Notes under the pieces: model-generated | Database searches by the model: none | What the model saw: the letters and a program-made list of their open reading frames with translations, nothing else | Told to the model about the DNA's origin: nothing | Shown: one piece after another, positions 25,779 to 35,206 of the stretch | Position numbering within the stretch: the first letter of the stretch is position 1 | Layout of the letters: the number at the start of each line of letters is the position of its first letter | Made by a program: the position numbers and the translations under genes | Source of the DNA: Franconibacter pulveris DSM 19144 | GTDB taxonomy: Bacteria; Pseudomonadota; Gammaproteobacteria; Enterobacterales; Enterobacteriaceae | Assembly (NCBI GenBank): GCA_000621185.1 | Contig: JHYZ01000019.1 | Coordinates: 1-64,000, forward strand | DNA: 64,000 nucleotides | Reading direction: 5' to 3'

Positions 25779-25931
25779 CGCATTTTTATCACCGCACAGC
25801 GCGTACCGAAGCCCCCGCATCAGAGCAATTTGCATGCCGTGGCGTCGCTGTATGTACTGAACCGAAAAATAACAACTCGACTTTTGTTTGTTCAAAAGGA
25901 AATTAAATAACGTGACCGTATTGGGATGGTA

Positions 25932-25967
25932 AAAAGCCGATAGTGCAGGGCATTATCGGCTTTTTTT
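25932..25967 (+). terminator. intrinsic terminator downstream of the MlrA-like gene
   Basis: AAAAGCCGATA and TATCGGCTTTT arms with a TTTTTTT run on the plus strand and an A-run on the other side, so it can serve both directions. It is 150 bases after the MlrA-like stop; nothing recognisable lies between. Confidence 0.85.
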
Positions 25968-26076
25968 CGCTTATTTATTCGCGACGAACCGGGCGAAGAA
26001 ACGGCGAAAAGAACGGTCGCTGTGTCACAATCATTGCGCCAAATATGGTGGCGTTTTTCTTATTACTGAAACCAGA

Positions 26077-26535
26077 TTAAAACAGGCTCATTCCTGAGAA
26101 TTCCTCGTCTTCCTCGCGCAGCGGCACAATCAGCATGTCGACATGCAAACGATGAATAAGTTGACGCGCAGGCGATCTTAAGGTGTTCCAGAAATCCTGA
26201 TGATGACCACATACGACAAGGTCAATGCCATATTGATGGATTGCTTCATCCAGCGCCTGAACCAAATCGCCTTTACCGTTAATGATTTCCCGGATGGGAT
26301 AGCCCGCTTTATCCACTAATATGTTCAGATTCTGTTGGGTTTCCTGCGCAATCGCCTCCTGTTCGCGGCGAAATTCCGCTTCGACCAGGCTGCTGTATAT
26401 TTCGGTATAATTTGTATCGACGTGAATAAGAAAAAGTTCCGACTCCCAGGCGCGCGCCAGCGCAACGGCTTTATGGACCAGCAACTGGCTTTCGGGAGAA
26501 AGATCGACTGCAACCAGAATATGATGATAAGCCAT
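26077..26535 (-). CDS. UspA-family universal stress protein (copy 3)
   Basis: The start at 26535 has an AGGAGTC site and gives 152 residues beginning [17 protein letters not shown]; the frame continues to 26637 only by chance. It shares NYTEIYSSLVE and GHHQDFWNTLRSPARQLIHR with copy 1, so the two arose from one gene, while copy 2 is closer to UspA. No ATP-binding loop. Like copy 1, it faces an MlrA-like gene, which points to duplication of an MlrA-like/Usp pair. Confidence 0.92.
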   Translation of the reverse strand: MAYHHILVAVDLSPESQLLVHKAVALARAWESELFLIHVDTNYTEIYSSLVEAEFRREQEAIAQETQQNLNILVDKAGYPIREIINGKGDLVQALDEAIHQYGIDLVVCGHHQDFWNTLRSPARQLIHRLHVDMLIVPLREEDEEFSGMSLF

Positions 26536-26964
26536 ACGATGACTCCTCTTGCACCGTTCCGGGCGGCAATCGGTCTGTTGGGCTTCATCATTTAAGAAGA
26601 TGAATGTCATTCCAGACAGCGCGTATCCCATCGTCATGCATGACGATAAAGAGACAAACGCTCAGGATCGTTTACCGCCTCTGAACGTGAGTTCAGTTAT
26701 CCTGCTATCAGAATTAATTTCGGTTCTTTGCGACCCGCCGGCATCGCCAACTTTGTAAAAGAGATTCTGAAAAGCCGACCCGGGCTGCGGTTTATTCATC
26801 TGAACCCGAGTCTGAACTGCAAAAATTAGCTTAGCAGCTGGCGTAATGAGGTAGCAGACTATGGCCGCCAGTTATTTGTAAAGCCCGCCGCGCCGCCACG
26901 CCGTAAAGCGGCAGCCGGAACATAACGACGCGCGCTTTCATTTAGCCGGAGACGATTCTGCCCG
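26536..26964. other. spacer between usp copy 3 and the EamA gene
   Basis: No credible gene. It holds the usp copy 3 promoter region on one side. I see no strong hairpin or palindrome. Confidence 0.45.
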
Positions 26965-27804
26965 TTATCGCGCGGCGACCCGGTCCGACGCGATTACCAT
27001 GACGATGCCTGCGATGACGAGCGCGGTGGCGAAAATCATCCTGAGGTCTGGCATTTCTTTCAAAAAGAAGACGCCGCCAAGCGCTGCGAGACAAGGAACG
27101 CTCAGCTGAAGGGTGCTGGCGGTGGTTGAGGTAAGATGACGCACAATGCGGTACCAGAGAACATAGGCAACTGCGGAGGCGACGCCCCCCGAAACGAGCG
27201 CCAGCGCCACGCCATCGCTATCGACCCTCTTTGGCTCCGGCGACAGCATAAACAGCAAGGCGATAACCGGCACGCTCAGGAGAAAATTACCGGTGGTGGC
27301 GCCGGTAGGGTCCGCCACCTTTTTACCCCTTACCGAATAGGCTCCCCACGCCAGCCCGGAGGCGATCATCATGATTGCCGGTATTGGCGACGGCATGCTG
27401 GCGCCCGGCAGCAGTAAAACCGCCATGCCTGTAATAGCTACGGCAATACCGGCTATTTTACGCCGCCCCGGTTTTTCGCCCTGGATGATGCCCCACAGGA
27501 TCATGCAGACCTGAACCGCGCCGAAAAGCAGCAGCGCGCCCGTGGCGGTATTAAGGTGAACATAGGCGAGCGAAAACAGGAAAGCGTAGGCGGTAAGAAG
27601 ACCCGCATTCACCACGTTCCACTGAATGCCGCGCCCGCCACGGGCCGCCAGCTGGAAAAAAAGCAGCACTACCGCCCCGCCGAGCAGACGAAGGCTACTG
27701 AACGTCGCGGGATCGGCATGTCCCTCTTTGAGCGCTATGCGGCACAGGACAGAATTCGCGGCGAACGCCGCCAGAGTAAAGATAACCAGAAGGCCTTTTT
27801 TCAT
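26965..27804 (-). CDS. EamA/DMT-superfamily exporter
   Basis: A 279-residue carrier with ten hydrophobic segments in two EamA halves, typical of exporters of amino acids or metabolites (RhtA/YdcZ type). The start at 27804 (MKKGLLVIFTLAAF) follows a GGGGA sequence and is more likely than 27825. A short cytoplasmic loop (GEKPGRRK) joins helices 4 and 5, and the second half carries GLAWGAYSVRGKK, which is common in the family. No partner genes lie next to it. The substrate is unknown. Confidence 0.85.
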   Translation of the reverse strand: MKKGLLVIFTLAAFAANSVLCRIALKEGHADPATFSSLRLLGGAVVLLFFQLAARGGRGIQWNVVNAGLLTAYAFLFSLAYVHLNTATGALLLFGAVQVCMILWGIIQGEKPGRRKIAGIAVAITGMAVLLLPGASMPSPIPAIMMIASGLAWGAYSVRGKKVADPTGATTGNFLLSVPVIALLFMLSPEPKRVDSDGVALALVSGGVASAVAYVLWYRIVRHLTSTTASTLQLSVPCLAALGGVFFLKEMPDLRMIFATALVIAGIVMVIASDRVAAR

Positions 27805-28320
27805 TGTTTTCCCCGTCGCCAGCACAGCCTTTTACACCGTTTTACAGGATGCACAGGAAAAGCGTAGCTTTACTGGCATCCCTTCCTTGCGTAAACCGAA
27901 TAAATCCCTTTCACAGTCCCTCGCGCCGGTTCGCCTTGCGCCGTCCCTGCCAGGCCAGAACGCCTCCACGTTTAACGCCTGGCGCTCTGTATCCGCATGT
28001 CGATTATACGCACCGGGATCACACATTCGCACCGCTCCGGTGCAATGCGTACCGCCGCGCTTTTCCTGCCGTGCGCAATATTCTCTTTTCAAATCATTGA
28101 TAAATAAAGAGTAAATAAAATGGCACGCTTCGTGCTTTTTCTCTGTATACGCAGTTGTCGATACGCCGTCATGCAAAGACTCTGATGACATCACGATAGC
28201 GATGGCGGCGTGGCGCGCGGGTAACCCCTTCATCTGCATGGCATGACCTGTTTTTTCGGGATGGCGCTCTACGGGGCCGTCTCTTCATAACGCGACATCA
28301 CCCGGCTACTGGAGATAAGT
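27805..28320. other. divergent spacer, EamA gene / OxlT-like gene
   Basis: No credible gene; a minus-strand frame at 27832-28239 has no ribosome site. A small palindrome TGATGACATCA is at 28183-28193, 128 bases ahead of the OxlT-like start. Nothing else stands out. Confidence 0.4.
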
Positions 28321-29577
28321 ATGACCGTTCTTAGCGAACCGTTGGTTGCCCCCAAATATGGCAAGTGGACGCAGCTTGTGCTTGGCCTGATCTGTATGGC
28401 GTCCATATCCAGCCCGCAGTATGTATGGACGCTGCTGACCCGCCCGCTCACGGAGAAACTGGGCGTGGGATTAGCCGAACTGCAGGTGACCTTTTCCCTG
28501 CTTATCATTCTTCAGACCTTCTTTTCACCGTTCCAGGGGCGCCTTGTCGAAAAATTCGGTCCCCGGTTGCTTATCTCCATCGGCACGATCCTGGCGGGGT
28601 TCAGTTGGGTGCTCTCTGCGCATATCAACGGCCTGACGGCGCTCTGGCTGGTCTATGGCGGTATGGGCGGGCTGGGCACCGGCATCGTCTACATCGGCGT
28701 TGTCGGGCTGATGGTGAAATGGTTCCCGCAACAGCGCGGCTTTGCGGCAGGCGCCGTGGCGGCGGGCTATGGCATGGGCGCGATTCTGACCACCTTCCCG
28801 ATTTCGCTCTCGCTTGGCAGCTACGGCCTTGAGCAGACCATGACGGTCTACGGCATTATTTTCGCCCTTGTCGGCTTTCTGGCAAGCCAGGGGCTAAAGC
28901 TGCCGCCGACCGCAGCGCCGCAGCCCGCCAGTCAGAACGTGGCGCAAAGCGCGAAGCAGTTCACCTCGCGCGAAATGCTGCGCCAGCCGCTGTTCTGGCT
29001 GATGTTTGCGATGATGGCGATGATGTCGACCTCGGGCCTGATGGTAACGTCGCAGATGGCGGTCTTTGCCGACGATTTCGGCATCAGCAAGGCGGTGGTG
29101 TTTGGCATGGCGGCGCTGCCGCTGGCGCTGACCATTGACCGCTTCACCAACGGCCTGACGCGTCCGCTGTTTGGTTTTATCTCTGACCGCTATGGCCGGG
29201 AAAAAACCATGTTTATCGCCTTCGCGCTGGAAGGCGTCGCGATGACGCTATGGCTCGCCTGCCGCGACGATCCCATGCTGTTTGTGCTGCTTTCCGGCGT
29301 CGTCTTCTTTGGCTGGGGTGAGATTTTCTCGCTGTTCCCGTCAACGCTGACCGATACGTTCGGCAGCAAACACGCCGCGGCAAACTACGGCTGGCTCTAT
29401 ATTTCGCAGGGCATCGGCTCGATTTTCGGCGGTCCGCTGGCGGCGCTCTTGTATCAACACACCCAGGGCTGGCATGTTGTCTTCAGTTGCGCGATAGCCC
29501 TTGATTTCATCACCGCCGGGCTGGCGCTGTTAGTATTAAAACCCTGGCGCGCGCGGTTCATCAGCAAGCACAGTTAA
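28321..29577 (+). CDS. OFA-family MFS antiporter, OxlT-like
   Basis: A 418-residue 12-helix carrier that resembles the oxalate:formate antiporter OxlT: SSPQYVWTLLTRPLTEKLGV near the start, GTGIVYIGVVGLMVKWFPQQRG in the first half, and FGSKHAAANYGWLYISQGIGSIFGG late. OFA carriers exchange small organic acids. The ATG has a GGAG site eight bases upstream. No oxalate-degrading genes (frc, oxc) are nearby, so the substrate may be another monocarboxylate or dicarboxylate. It is a single-gene unit. Confidence 0.82.
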   Translation: MTVLSEPLVAPKYGKWTQLVLGLICMASISSPQYVWTLLTRPLTEKLGVGLAELQVTFSLLIILQTFFSPFQGRLVEKFGPRLLISIGTILAGFSWVLSAHINGLTALWLVYGGMGGLGTGIVYIGVVGLMVKWFPQQRGFAAGAVAAGYGMGAILTTFPISLSLGSYGLEQTMTVYGIIFALVGFLASQGLKLPPTAAPQPASQNVAQSAKQFTSREMLRQPLFWLMFAMMAMMSTSGLMVTSQMAVFADDFGISKAVVFGMAALPLALTIDRFTNGLTRPLFGFISDRYGREKTMFIAFALEGVAMTLWLACRDDPMLFVLLSGVVFFGWGEIFSLFPSTLTDTFGSKHAAANYGWLYISQGIGSIFGGPLAALLYQHTQGWHVVFSCAIALDFITAGLALLVLKPWRARFISKHS

Positions 29578-29756
29578 TCGCGGCTTTTCTCAGGGACGAC
29601 GGCAATGAGAGCTTAACCCGCCACTGCTTCCTCATTCGGATGCAGCCACGCCAGGAGATTTACCCGTTCATCCTCCTGCCTGGCGATTGCGTTACCGGGG
29701 TGAAGAGTGCCCGTCGTCCGGGATGCCGCTTAACAGGCCGGTTTAAACGCAAACAC

Positions 29757-29787
29757 CGACGAGGCAGGACGCTGTCCCGCCTCGTCG
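29757..29787 (-). terminator. strong hairpin after the alpha/beta hydrolase gene
   Basis: CGACGAGGC, a mismatch, GGAC, loop GCT, GTCC, mismatch, GCCTCGTCG, just past the hydrolase stop. On the minus strand it is followed by a T-rich stretch (gtgtttgcgttt), a moderate terminator. Confidence 0.65.
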
Positions 29788-29795
29788 CAGGCAGA

Positions 29796-30632
29796 CTACT
29801 TCTCGATAAACGCCAGCAGGTCGGCGTTCAGCACATCCGCATTAAGCGTCAGCATGCCGTGGGAAAACCCCGGATAGGTTTTCAGCGTACCGTTTTTTAG
29901 CAGCTCAATCGATTTCAACGCCGCATCCGCAATCGGCACAATCTGGTCGTCTTCGCCATGCAGCAGCAGGGTAGGAACCGTGATGGCTTTGAGATCCTCC
30001 GTCTGGTCAGTCTCGGAAAAGGCGCGGATACCTTCATAATGGGCTTTGGCGCTGCCCATCATGCCCTGACGCCACCAGTTCTGAATAACGCCTTCCAGCG
30101 CGGTCGCGCCGTCCCGGTTGAAGCCGTAGAACGGGCCGGCGGGCACATCGAGGAAGAACTGGGCGCGGTTGGCGGCAAGCGCCGCGCGAAAGCCATCAAA
30201 CACTTCCAGCGGCAATCCTTCCGGATTCGCCTCGGTTTTCACCATCAGCGGCGGTACGGCAGAAACCAGTACGGCTTTAGCGACCCGGCCGGAGGGCTGG
30301 CCGAATTTCGCGACATAGCGCGCCACTTCGCCGCCGCCGGTGGAGTGCCCGATATGAATAACGTTTTGCAGATCCAGCGCTTCCACTACGGCAAACGCAT
30401 CGGCGGCATAATGGTCCATATCGTGACCATCGGAGACCTGGGAGGAGCGGCCATGGCCGCGGCGGTCATGCGCCACCACGCGGTAGCCTTTTGCGACGAA
30501 GAAAAGCATCTGGGTATCCCAGTCGTCAGCGGAAAGCGGCCAACCGTGGTGGAACATAATAGGCTGCGCCTCTTTCGGGCCCCAGTCTTTATAAAAAATT
30601 TCAACGCCGTCTTTCGTGGTAACAAAGCTCAT
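29796..30632 (-). CDS. alpha/beta hydrolase, non-haem chloroperoxidase/esterase-like
   Basis: A 278-residue alpha/beta hydrolase. The nucleophile elbow GHSTGG places Ser97, and Asp229 (GEDDQIVP) and His258 (PGFSHGM) complete the triad. The sequence follows cofactor-free chloroperoxidases and arylesterases closely (FVTTKDGVEIFYKDWGPK, HDRRGHGRSS). These enzymes hydrolyse esters and can make peracids in the test tube; the natural substrate is unknown. The protein has no signal peptide, so it is cytoplasmic. Single gene, with a spacer of 460 bases to the AraC gene. Confidence 0.92.
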   Translation of the reverse strand: MSFVTTKDGVEIFYKDWGPKEAQPIMFHHGWPLSADDWDTQMLFFVAKGYRVVAHDRRGHGRSSQVSDGHDMDHYAADAFAVVEALDLQNVIHIGHSTGGGEVARYVAKFGQPSGRVAKAVLVSAVPPLMVKTEANPEGLPLEVFDGFRAALAANRAQFFLDVPAGPFYGFNRDGATALEGVIQNWWRQGMMGSAKAHYEGIRAFSETDQTEDLKAITVPTLLLHGEDDQIVPIADAALKSIELLKNGTLKTYPGFSHGMLTLNADVLNADLLAFIEK

Positions 30633-31092
30633 GAGAAATCTCCTGACCGATATAAGTGAGGGAGGGTGAATAATTGAGCTGATACTTCAGCGCATGACAT
30701 TGTTATGCCCGCGGGGTTACAAAGAAATTATGCAGGAAGCGGTTTTTTCGCCATTTCCAGAGGCAGTTTAAATTTCTGTCTGGCGTTCATATTTCAAACG
30801 TTGCCATGATCGGCGCGCTTTAAATTCGTGCTTTCTTATTATTCCGTAACAGGGAGCGAGCGTATTTATTACTGCGGGCCTGTAGACCGCCCCAGGTGAA
30901 AACAGGCTCAGGTTGTCGCCTCACTGATTTTTTAAAAGGCGAACGGCGCGCCCTGACGCCTTGCAAAGCCTGGCGCAGAGGTCCGGCCTGACTTTTTCGG
31001 AAAAATTTGTTATGACTCTTCAATACCTTAAAACGGGGCGCAGCCAGACAGCGTCTCTGTAACTTTATCTGCGACTGATTACCGATAACCCT
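30633..31092. other. divergent spacer, hydrolase gene / araC-type gene
   Basis: No gene recognised. I find no strong palindrome, terminator or clear promoter pair. Confidence 0.4.
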
Positions 31093-31854
31093 ATGCAATC
31101 CAGCGCCTCGCTTTCGTTTGCCCATCGCCCCCTGGTTCCCGTGGCGCATGATTACCCGCACGGGGCCACCGAACCCTGGCATCAGCATGATTGCGCACAG
31201 CTTTTACATATCATCAGCGGGGTGGTGCGCGTCGATACCCAGAGCGGGTGCTGGGTCATCCCGCCAGGCCGCGGCGTCTGGCTGCCGGCAGGAACGTGGC
31301 ATGCGCTTCGTATTACCGGACAGGTGGCGGCCAGAACGCTGTTTATCGATCCGCTCGCGCGAGCGGACCTTCCCGCCGCGTGCCAGATTGTGCAAATTTC
31401 CGCGCTGCTGCGGGAGCTTATTGTGGCCTCACTTGCGCTTCCTGAACACTATGTCGGCGGCAGCCGTGAAGAGCGTATTTATGAGCTGATTCTGGATGAA
31501 ATACGGGGAATGACCGTGTTGCCGTTTGGCCTGGCGGAGCCGCAAACCGCGATACTGCGCCAGCTGTGCAGAAGCATGCAGGCGCGGCCTGCGGATGACT
31601 GGTCCAGCCAGCGCGCGGCGCGTCTTGTTAACATGAGCGAGCGCACCCTGAACCGCCATTTCCAGCAGCAAACGGCGCTGACCTGGAGCGAATGGGTGAG
31701 GCGGGCAAGACTCATGGAAGCGCTGATTCGCTTGGCGCAGGGGCAATCCGTGCTCGCGATCGCGCTGGAGCTGGGTTACGGCAGCCACAGCGCGTTCACC
31801 GCCATGTTTCGCCGGGTGATGGGCGTATCACCCAGCGACTATTTTAATGATTAA
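31093..31854 (+). CDS. AraC-family regulator with N-terminal cupin
   Basis: A 253-residue regulator with a cupin-like sensing domain in front (EPWHQHDCAQLLHIISGVVRV and PPGRGVWLPAGTWHALR, residues 27-80) and an AraC DNA-binding domain at about 150-250, with two helix-turn-helix units (SSQRAARLVNMSERTLNRHFQ and SVLAIALELGYGSHSAFTAMFRR). The stop overlaps that of the leuA gene on the other strand by four bases. Direct repeats with 21-base spacing lie upstream of leuA and suit a protein of this family, so it may control that gene. Ligand unknown. Confidence 0.9.
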   Translation: MQSSASLSFAHRPLVPVAHDYPHGATEPWHQHDCAQLLHIISGVVRVDTQSGCWVIPPGRGVWLPAGTWHALRITGQVAARTLFIDPLARADLPAACQIVQISALLRELIVASLALPEHYVGGSREERIYELILDEIRGMTVLPFGLAEPQTAILRQLCRSMQARPADDWSSQRAARLVNMSERTLNRHFQQQTALTWSEWVRRARLMEALIRLAQGQSVLAIALELGYGSHSAFTAMFRRVMGVSPSDYFND

Positions 31855-33509
31855 TCCTGCGCTATCGCCGCATTGAACAGCGCCTGCAGCGAGGCGCGCG
31901 AGACATCGCTGTCGATGCCCACGCCCCAGCGGCTGCCGCCATCCGCGAACTCGCAGCGGATATAGGCGACCGAGCGGCTGTCGCTTCGCTCCCCCAGCGT
32001 GTGCTCGTGATAGTCTTTAATCACCAGCGGCTGTGCGGTTAACGGCGCCAGCCCCGCAGCGGCGGCGGAGAGCAGCCCGTTGCCGTATCCCTCGATTTTC
32101 TTTTGCTCGCCGTTCACCGTAAGCGTGGCCTGAAGTTTTAAACGGCCGTTTTGCTGGCTTTCGCTGCGGTAGTCGCGAAGGGCGAGCGGCGGCTGGGGGA
32201 CCAGCCCGTAGCGCGTGCGAAAGAGCTGCCATAACGCGTTTAGCGTCATCTCGCGGCCATGGCTATCCGTTTCGCGCTGCACATGCTGGCTGAAATCCTG
32301 CTGCAGCGCGCGGGGCAATGTCAGGCCGTGGTTTTGCTCGATTATCCAGGCGCTGCCGCTTTTACCGGACTGGCTGTTGACCCGAATAACGGCCTCGTAG
32401 CTGCACCCGATGTCCTGCGGATCGACAGGCAGATAGGGCATTTCCCAGCGGTCGCCCGCTTTGCGGGCGTCAAATCCTTTCTTGATGGCGTCCTGATGCG
32501 AGCCGGAAAAGGCGGTATACGCCAGGCTTCCCGCCCAGGGGTGACGCGGGTGAACCGGCAGTTGGTTACAGCTTTCGACCACTTCAACCACCTTGTTCAT
32601 GTCATGAAAACTCAGCCCCGGGCTGATGCCCTGGCTGTATAAATTCATCGCCAGCGTCACCAGGCAGACGTTGCCCGTGCGCTCGCCGTTGCCAAATAAG
32701 CAGCCTTCAACGCGATCGGCGCCCGCCATCATCGCCAGCTCCGCGCAGGCCACACCGGTGCCGCGATCGTTGTGCGGGTGAACGCTGATGCACACCTCGT
32801 TGCGCCGTGAAAAATGGCGGCAGAAATGCTCAATCTGGTCGGCATAGACGTTGGGCGTATTCACCTCGACCGTCGCGGGAAGATTGATAATCATTGGGCG
32901 CTCTGCGCAGGGTTGCCAGACATCCGCCACCGCTTCGCAAATCTCCAGCGCAAATTCGGGCTCCGTGAAGCAGAACGTTTCGGGCGAATATTCATACTGC
33001 CAGCACGTTTGCGGATATCGCTCGCACTGCTGGCGAATCAGGGTAGTGGCGTTGACAGCCAGTGCGACAATCTCCTGTTTCTCCATGCCGAAGACCAGCC
33101 GCCGGAACAGTGGCGCGGTGGCGTTATAGAGATGAAGCGTGGCGCGTTTCGCGCCGCGCAGCGCTTCAAAGGTGCGCAGGATAAGCTCGTCACGCGCCTG
33201 GGTTAAGACCTGAATAGTGACATCGTCAGGAATGCGCGCTTCCTCAATCAACTGACGGACAAAGGCGAAATCCGTCTGCGAGGCGGAAGGAAACGCCACC
33301 TCAATTTCCTTAAAGCCGCACTCCAGCAATAAGTTCCAGAACTGGAGCTTGCGCTCGCTGTCCATTGGTTCGGCCAGCGCCTGGTTGCCATCGCGTAAAT
33401 CCGTGGATAACCAGCGCGGCGCGTGCGTTATTCGCTTTTCCGGCCAGGTGCGGTCGGGCAGATTCAGGGGGGGCCAGGGGCGGTATTTGTTTTCCGGTTG
33501 ACTCAGCAT
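31851..33509 (-). CDS. leuA: 2-isopropylmalate synthase, long (actinobacterial/fungal-type) form
   Basis: Joins acetyl-CoA with 2-oxoisovalerate in the first step of leucine synthesis. At 552 residues it belongs to the long LeuA2 type, as in Mycobacterium, not the ~520-residue enterobacterial LeuA. The DLRDGNQALAEPM segment (37-49) holds the metal-binding Asp and HPHNDRGTG (244-252) supplies further metal ligands; GCLFGNGERTGN (269-280) is the family signature. The LeuA regulatory domain fills about residues 430-552. It is not with leuBCD, so it is a second, isolated copy, possibly for a related acyl-chain reaction or an accessory pathway. Direct repeats upstream suggest specific control. Confidence 0.9.
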   Translation of the reverse strand: MLSQPENKYRPWPPLNLPDRTWPEKRITHAPRWLSTDLRDGNQALAEPMDSERKLQFWNLLLECGFKEIEVAFPSASQTDFAFVRQLIEEARIPDDVTIQVLTQARDELILRTFEALRGAKRATLHLYNATAPLFRRLVFGMEKQEIVALAVNATTLIRQQCERYPQTCWQYEYSPETFCFTEPEFALEICEAVADVWQPCAERPMIINLPATVEVNTPNVYADQIEHFCRHFSRRNEVCISVHPHNDRGTGVACAELAMMAGADRVEGCLFGNGERTGNVCLVTLAMNLYSQGISPGLSFHDMNKVVEVVESCNQLPVHPRHPWAGSLAYTAFSGSHQDAIKKGFDARKAGDRWEMPYLPVDPQDIGCSYEAVIRVNSQSGKSGSAWIIEQNHGLTLPRALQQDFSQHVQRETDSHGREMTLNALWQLFRTRYGLVPQPPLALRDYRSESQQNGRLKLQATLTVNGEQKKIEGYGNGLLSAAAAGLAPLTAQPLVIKDYHEHTLGERSDSRSVAYIRCEFADGGSRWGVGIDSDVSRASLQALFNAAIAQD

Positions 33510-33570
33510 GGTTATCTCCTCTTAACGTCATGCCATTTTGCTGAGTCGTCGCCAACGGCGCTGCATCGGT

Positions 33571-33600
33571 CTGGACAACAGGTTAATTAAACTGGACAAC
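33571..33600 (-). promoter_or_regulatory. direct-repeat operator candidate upstream of leuA
   Basis: CTGGACAAC occurs at 33571-33579 and again at 33592-33600, 21 bases apart (two helical turns), 62-91 bases ahead of the leuA start. AraC-family proteins bind direct repeats with this spacing. Confidence 0.6.
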
Positions 33601-33763
33601 CGCGCAGCCGTTTTTAGGTTCTTCTTGTTAAATTAACGTTGCGTAAATGAGAAATCCTGTATGAATTTCGTCACAAAACGGAAAAGCCATCTGGCGCTGG
33701 CGGGCGGAGATTAAGCCTGTGTCATTCATCGTAAATAACTGTAAATAATAAGGTTTATTCGCC

Positions 33764-33786
33764 GGGCTGGTTAATTAATGCAGCCC
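33764..33786. promoter_or_regulatory. inverted repeat in the leuA/citrate-type symporter spacer
   Basis: GGGCTG and CAGCCC flank 11 bases that contain the palindrome TTAATTAA. It lies about 100 bases ahead of the symporter start. The same GGTTAATTAA string also occurs between the direct repeats near leuA (33581-33590). Confidence 0.5.
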
Positions 33787-33887
33787 GCGCATGGGTCGAT
33801 TGATTTATTGCACTTATTAACTTCGCAACCCTGGTCCAGTCTTCAAATCAGGCGCAGCAAAAGCGTCGTAAATAAATGGAGACTCAG

Positions 33888-35195
33888 ATGCAAACCGCTT
33901 CCTTACCGTTAACTGCCCGGGCGCGGGCTGGTGCTATCCTGCGCGTCACCTCCGGTAATTTCCTGGAGCAATTTGATTTTTTCCTGTTCGGGTTTTATGC
34001 CACTTACATTGCGCACACCTTCTTCCCGGCAAGCAGCGAATTTGCTTCGCTGATGCTGACTTTCGCGGTGTTCGGCGCCGGGTTCCTGATGCGCCCTGTC
34101 GGCGCCGTGGTGTTAGGGGCATACATTGATAAGGTGGGCAGACGTAAAGGGCTTATTGTCACGCTCTCCATCATGGCGGCCGGGACTTTCCTGATTGTGC
34201 TTATCCCTTCTTACGAGAGCATCGGACTCTGGGCGCCGTTGCTGGTGCTGACTGGGCGCCTGCTGCAGGGCTTTTCCGCGGGCGCGGAACTGGGCGGGGT
34301 TTCGGTTTACCTCTCGGAAATCGCCACGCCGGGGCGTAAAGGCTTCTACACCAGCTGGCAGTCCGGCAGCCAGCAGGTGGCTATCATGGTTGCCGCAGCG
34401 ATGGGCTTCGCGCTCAACGCATTGCTGGCGGAAACGGCCATTCGCGAATGGGGCTGGCGCATCCCGTTTCTTTTCGGCTGCCTGATCGTACCGTTTATTT
34501 TCCTCCTTCGCCGCAAGCTGGCAGAAACGCAGGAGTTCAACGCGCGCCGCAGCCATCCCGGCATGGGGCAGGTGTTCAGAACGCTGCTCAATAACTGGCA
34601 GGTGGTTATCGCCGGCATGCTGATGGTCGCCATGACCACCACCGCGTTTTACCTGATAACCGTGTATGCGCCGACGTTTGGCAAAAAAGTGCTGATGCTC
34701 AGCGCCTCAGACAGCCTGCTGGTCACGCTGCTGGTGGCGGTCTCCAATTTCTTCTGGCTGCCGGTAGGCGGGGCGCTGTCCGACCGCTTTGGCCGCAAGC
34801 CGGTGCTGGTCGCCATGACGCTGCTGGCGCTGGCTACCGCTTACCCGGCGCTGCGTTTGCTGGCGGGCGCGCCGGGCTTTTACATGATGCTGGGCGTGCT
34901 GCTGTGGCTCTCGTTTATTTATGGTCTGTACAACGGGGCGATGATCCCGGCGCTCACCGAAATTATGCCGACGGAGGTGCGGGTGGCGGGTTTCTCGCTT
35001 GCCTACAGCCTGGCGACGGCGGTGTTCGGCGGGTTTACGCCGGTGATGTCTACCGCATTGATTGAGTACACGGGCGACAAAGCCTCGCCGGGGTACTGGA
35101 TGAGCTTCGCCGCCGTATGCGCTTTGCTGGCGACCCTCTTTTTATACCGTCGCAGCACGCTGCCGCTGCCCAATGCCCGTAAGACGTTCGGCTAA
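33888..35195 (+). CDS. MFS citrate/tricarboxylate:H+ symporter, CitA/TcuC-like
   Basis: The ATG at 33888 has GGAG seven bases before it and is preferred to the ATG at 33876; this gives 435 residues and 12 helices. The sequence follows E. coli plasmid CitA over its whole length ([62 protein letters not shown]). These carriers bring in citrate or tricarballylate with protons. The next gene, on the same strand 11 bases on, is a periplasmic binding protein, and a LysR gene converges on it. Citrate, tricarballylate and related acids all fit; sequence cannot choose. Confidence 0.85.
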   Translation: MQTASLPLTARARAGAILRVTSGNFLEQFDFFLFGFYATYIAHTFFPASSEFASLMLTFAVFGAGFLMRPVGAVVLGAYIDKVGRRKGLIVTLSIMAAGTFLIVLIPSYESIGLWAPLLVLTGRLLQGFSAGAELGGVSVYLSEIATPGRKGFYTSWQSGSQQVAIMVAAAMGFALNALLAETAIREWGWRIPFLFGCLIVPFIFLLRRKLAETQEFNARRSHPGMGQVFRTLLNNWQVVIAGMLMVAMTTTAFYLITVYAPTFGKKVLMLSASDSLLVTLLVAVSNFFWLPVGGALSDRFGRKPVLVAMTLLALATAYPALRLLAGAPGFYMMLGVLLWLSFIYGLYNGAMIPALTEIMPTEVRVAGFSLAYSLATAVFGGFTPVMSTALIEYTGDKASPGYWMSFAAVCALLATLFLYRRSTLPLPNARKTFG

Positions 35196-35206
35196 GGAGA
35201 GAAACC

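Noticed and set aside
27832-28239. 135-codon frame on the minus strand
   Set aside because: Cys/Arg-rich product without ribosome site or family resemblance, in a divergent promoter region.
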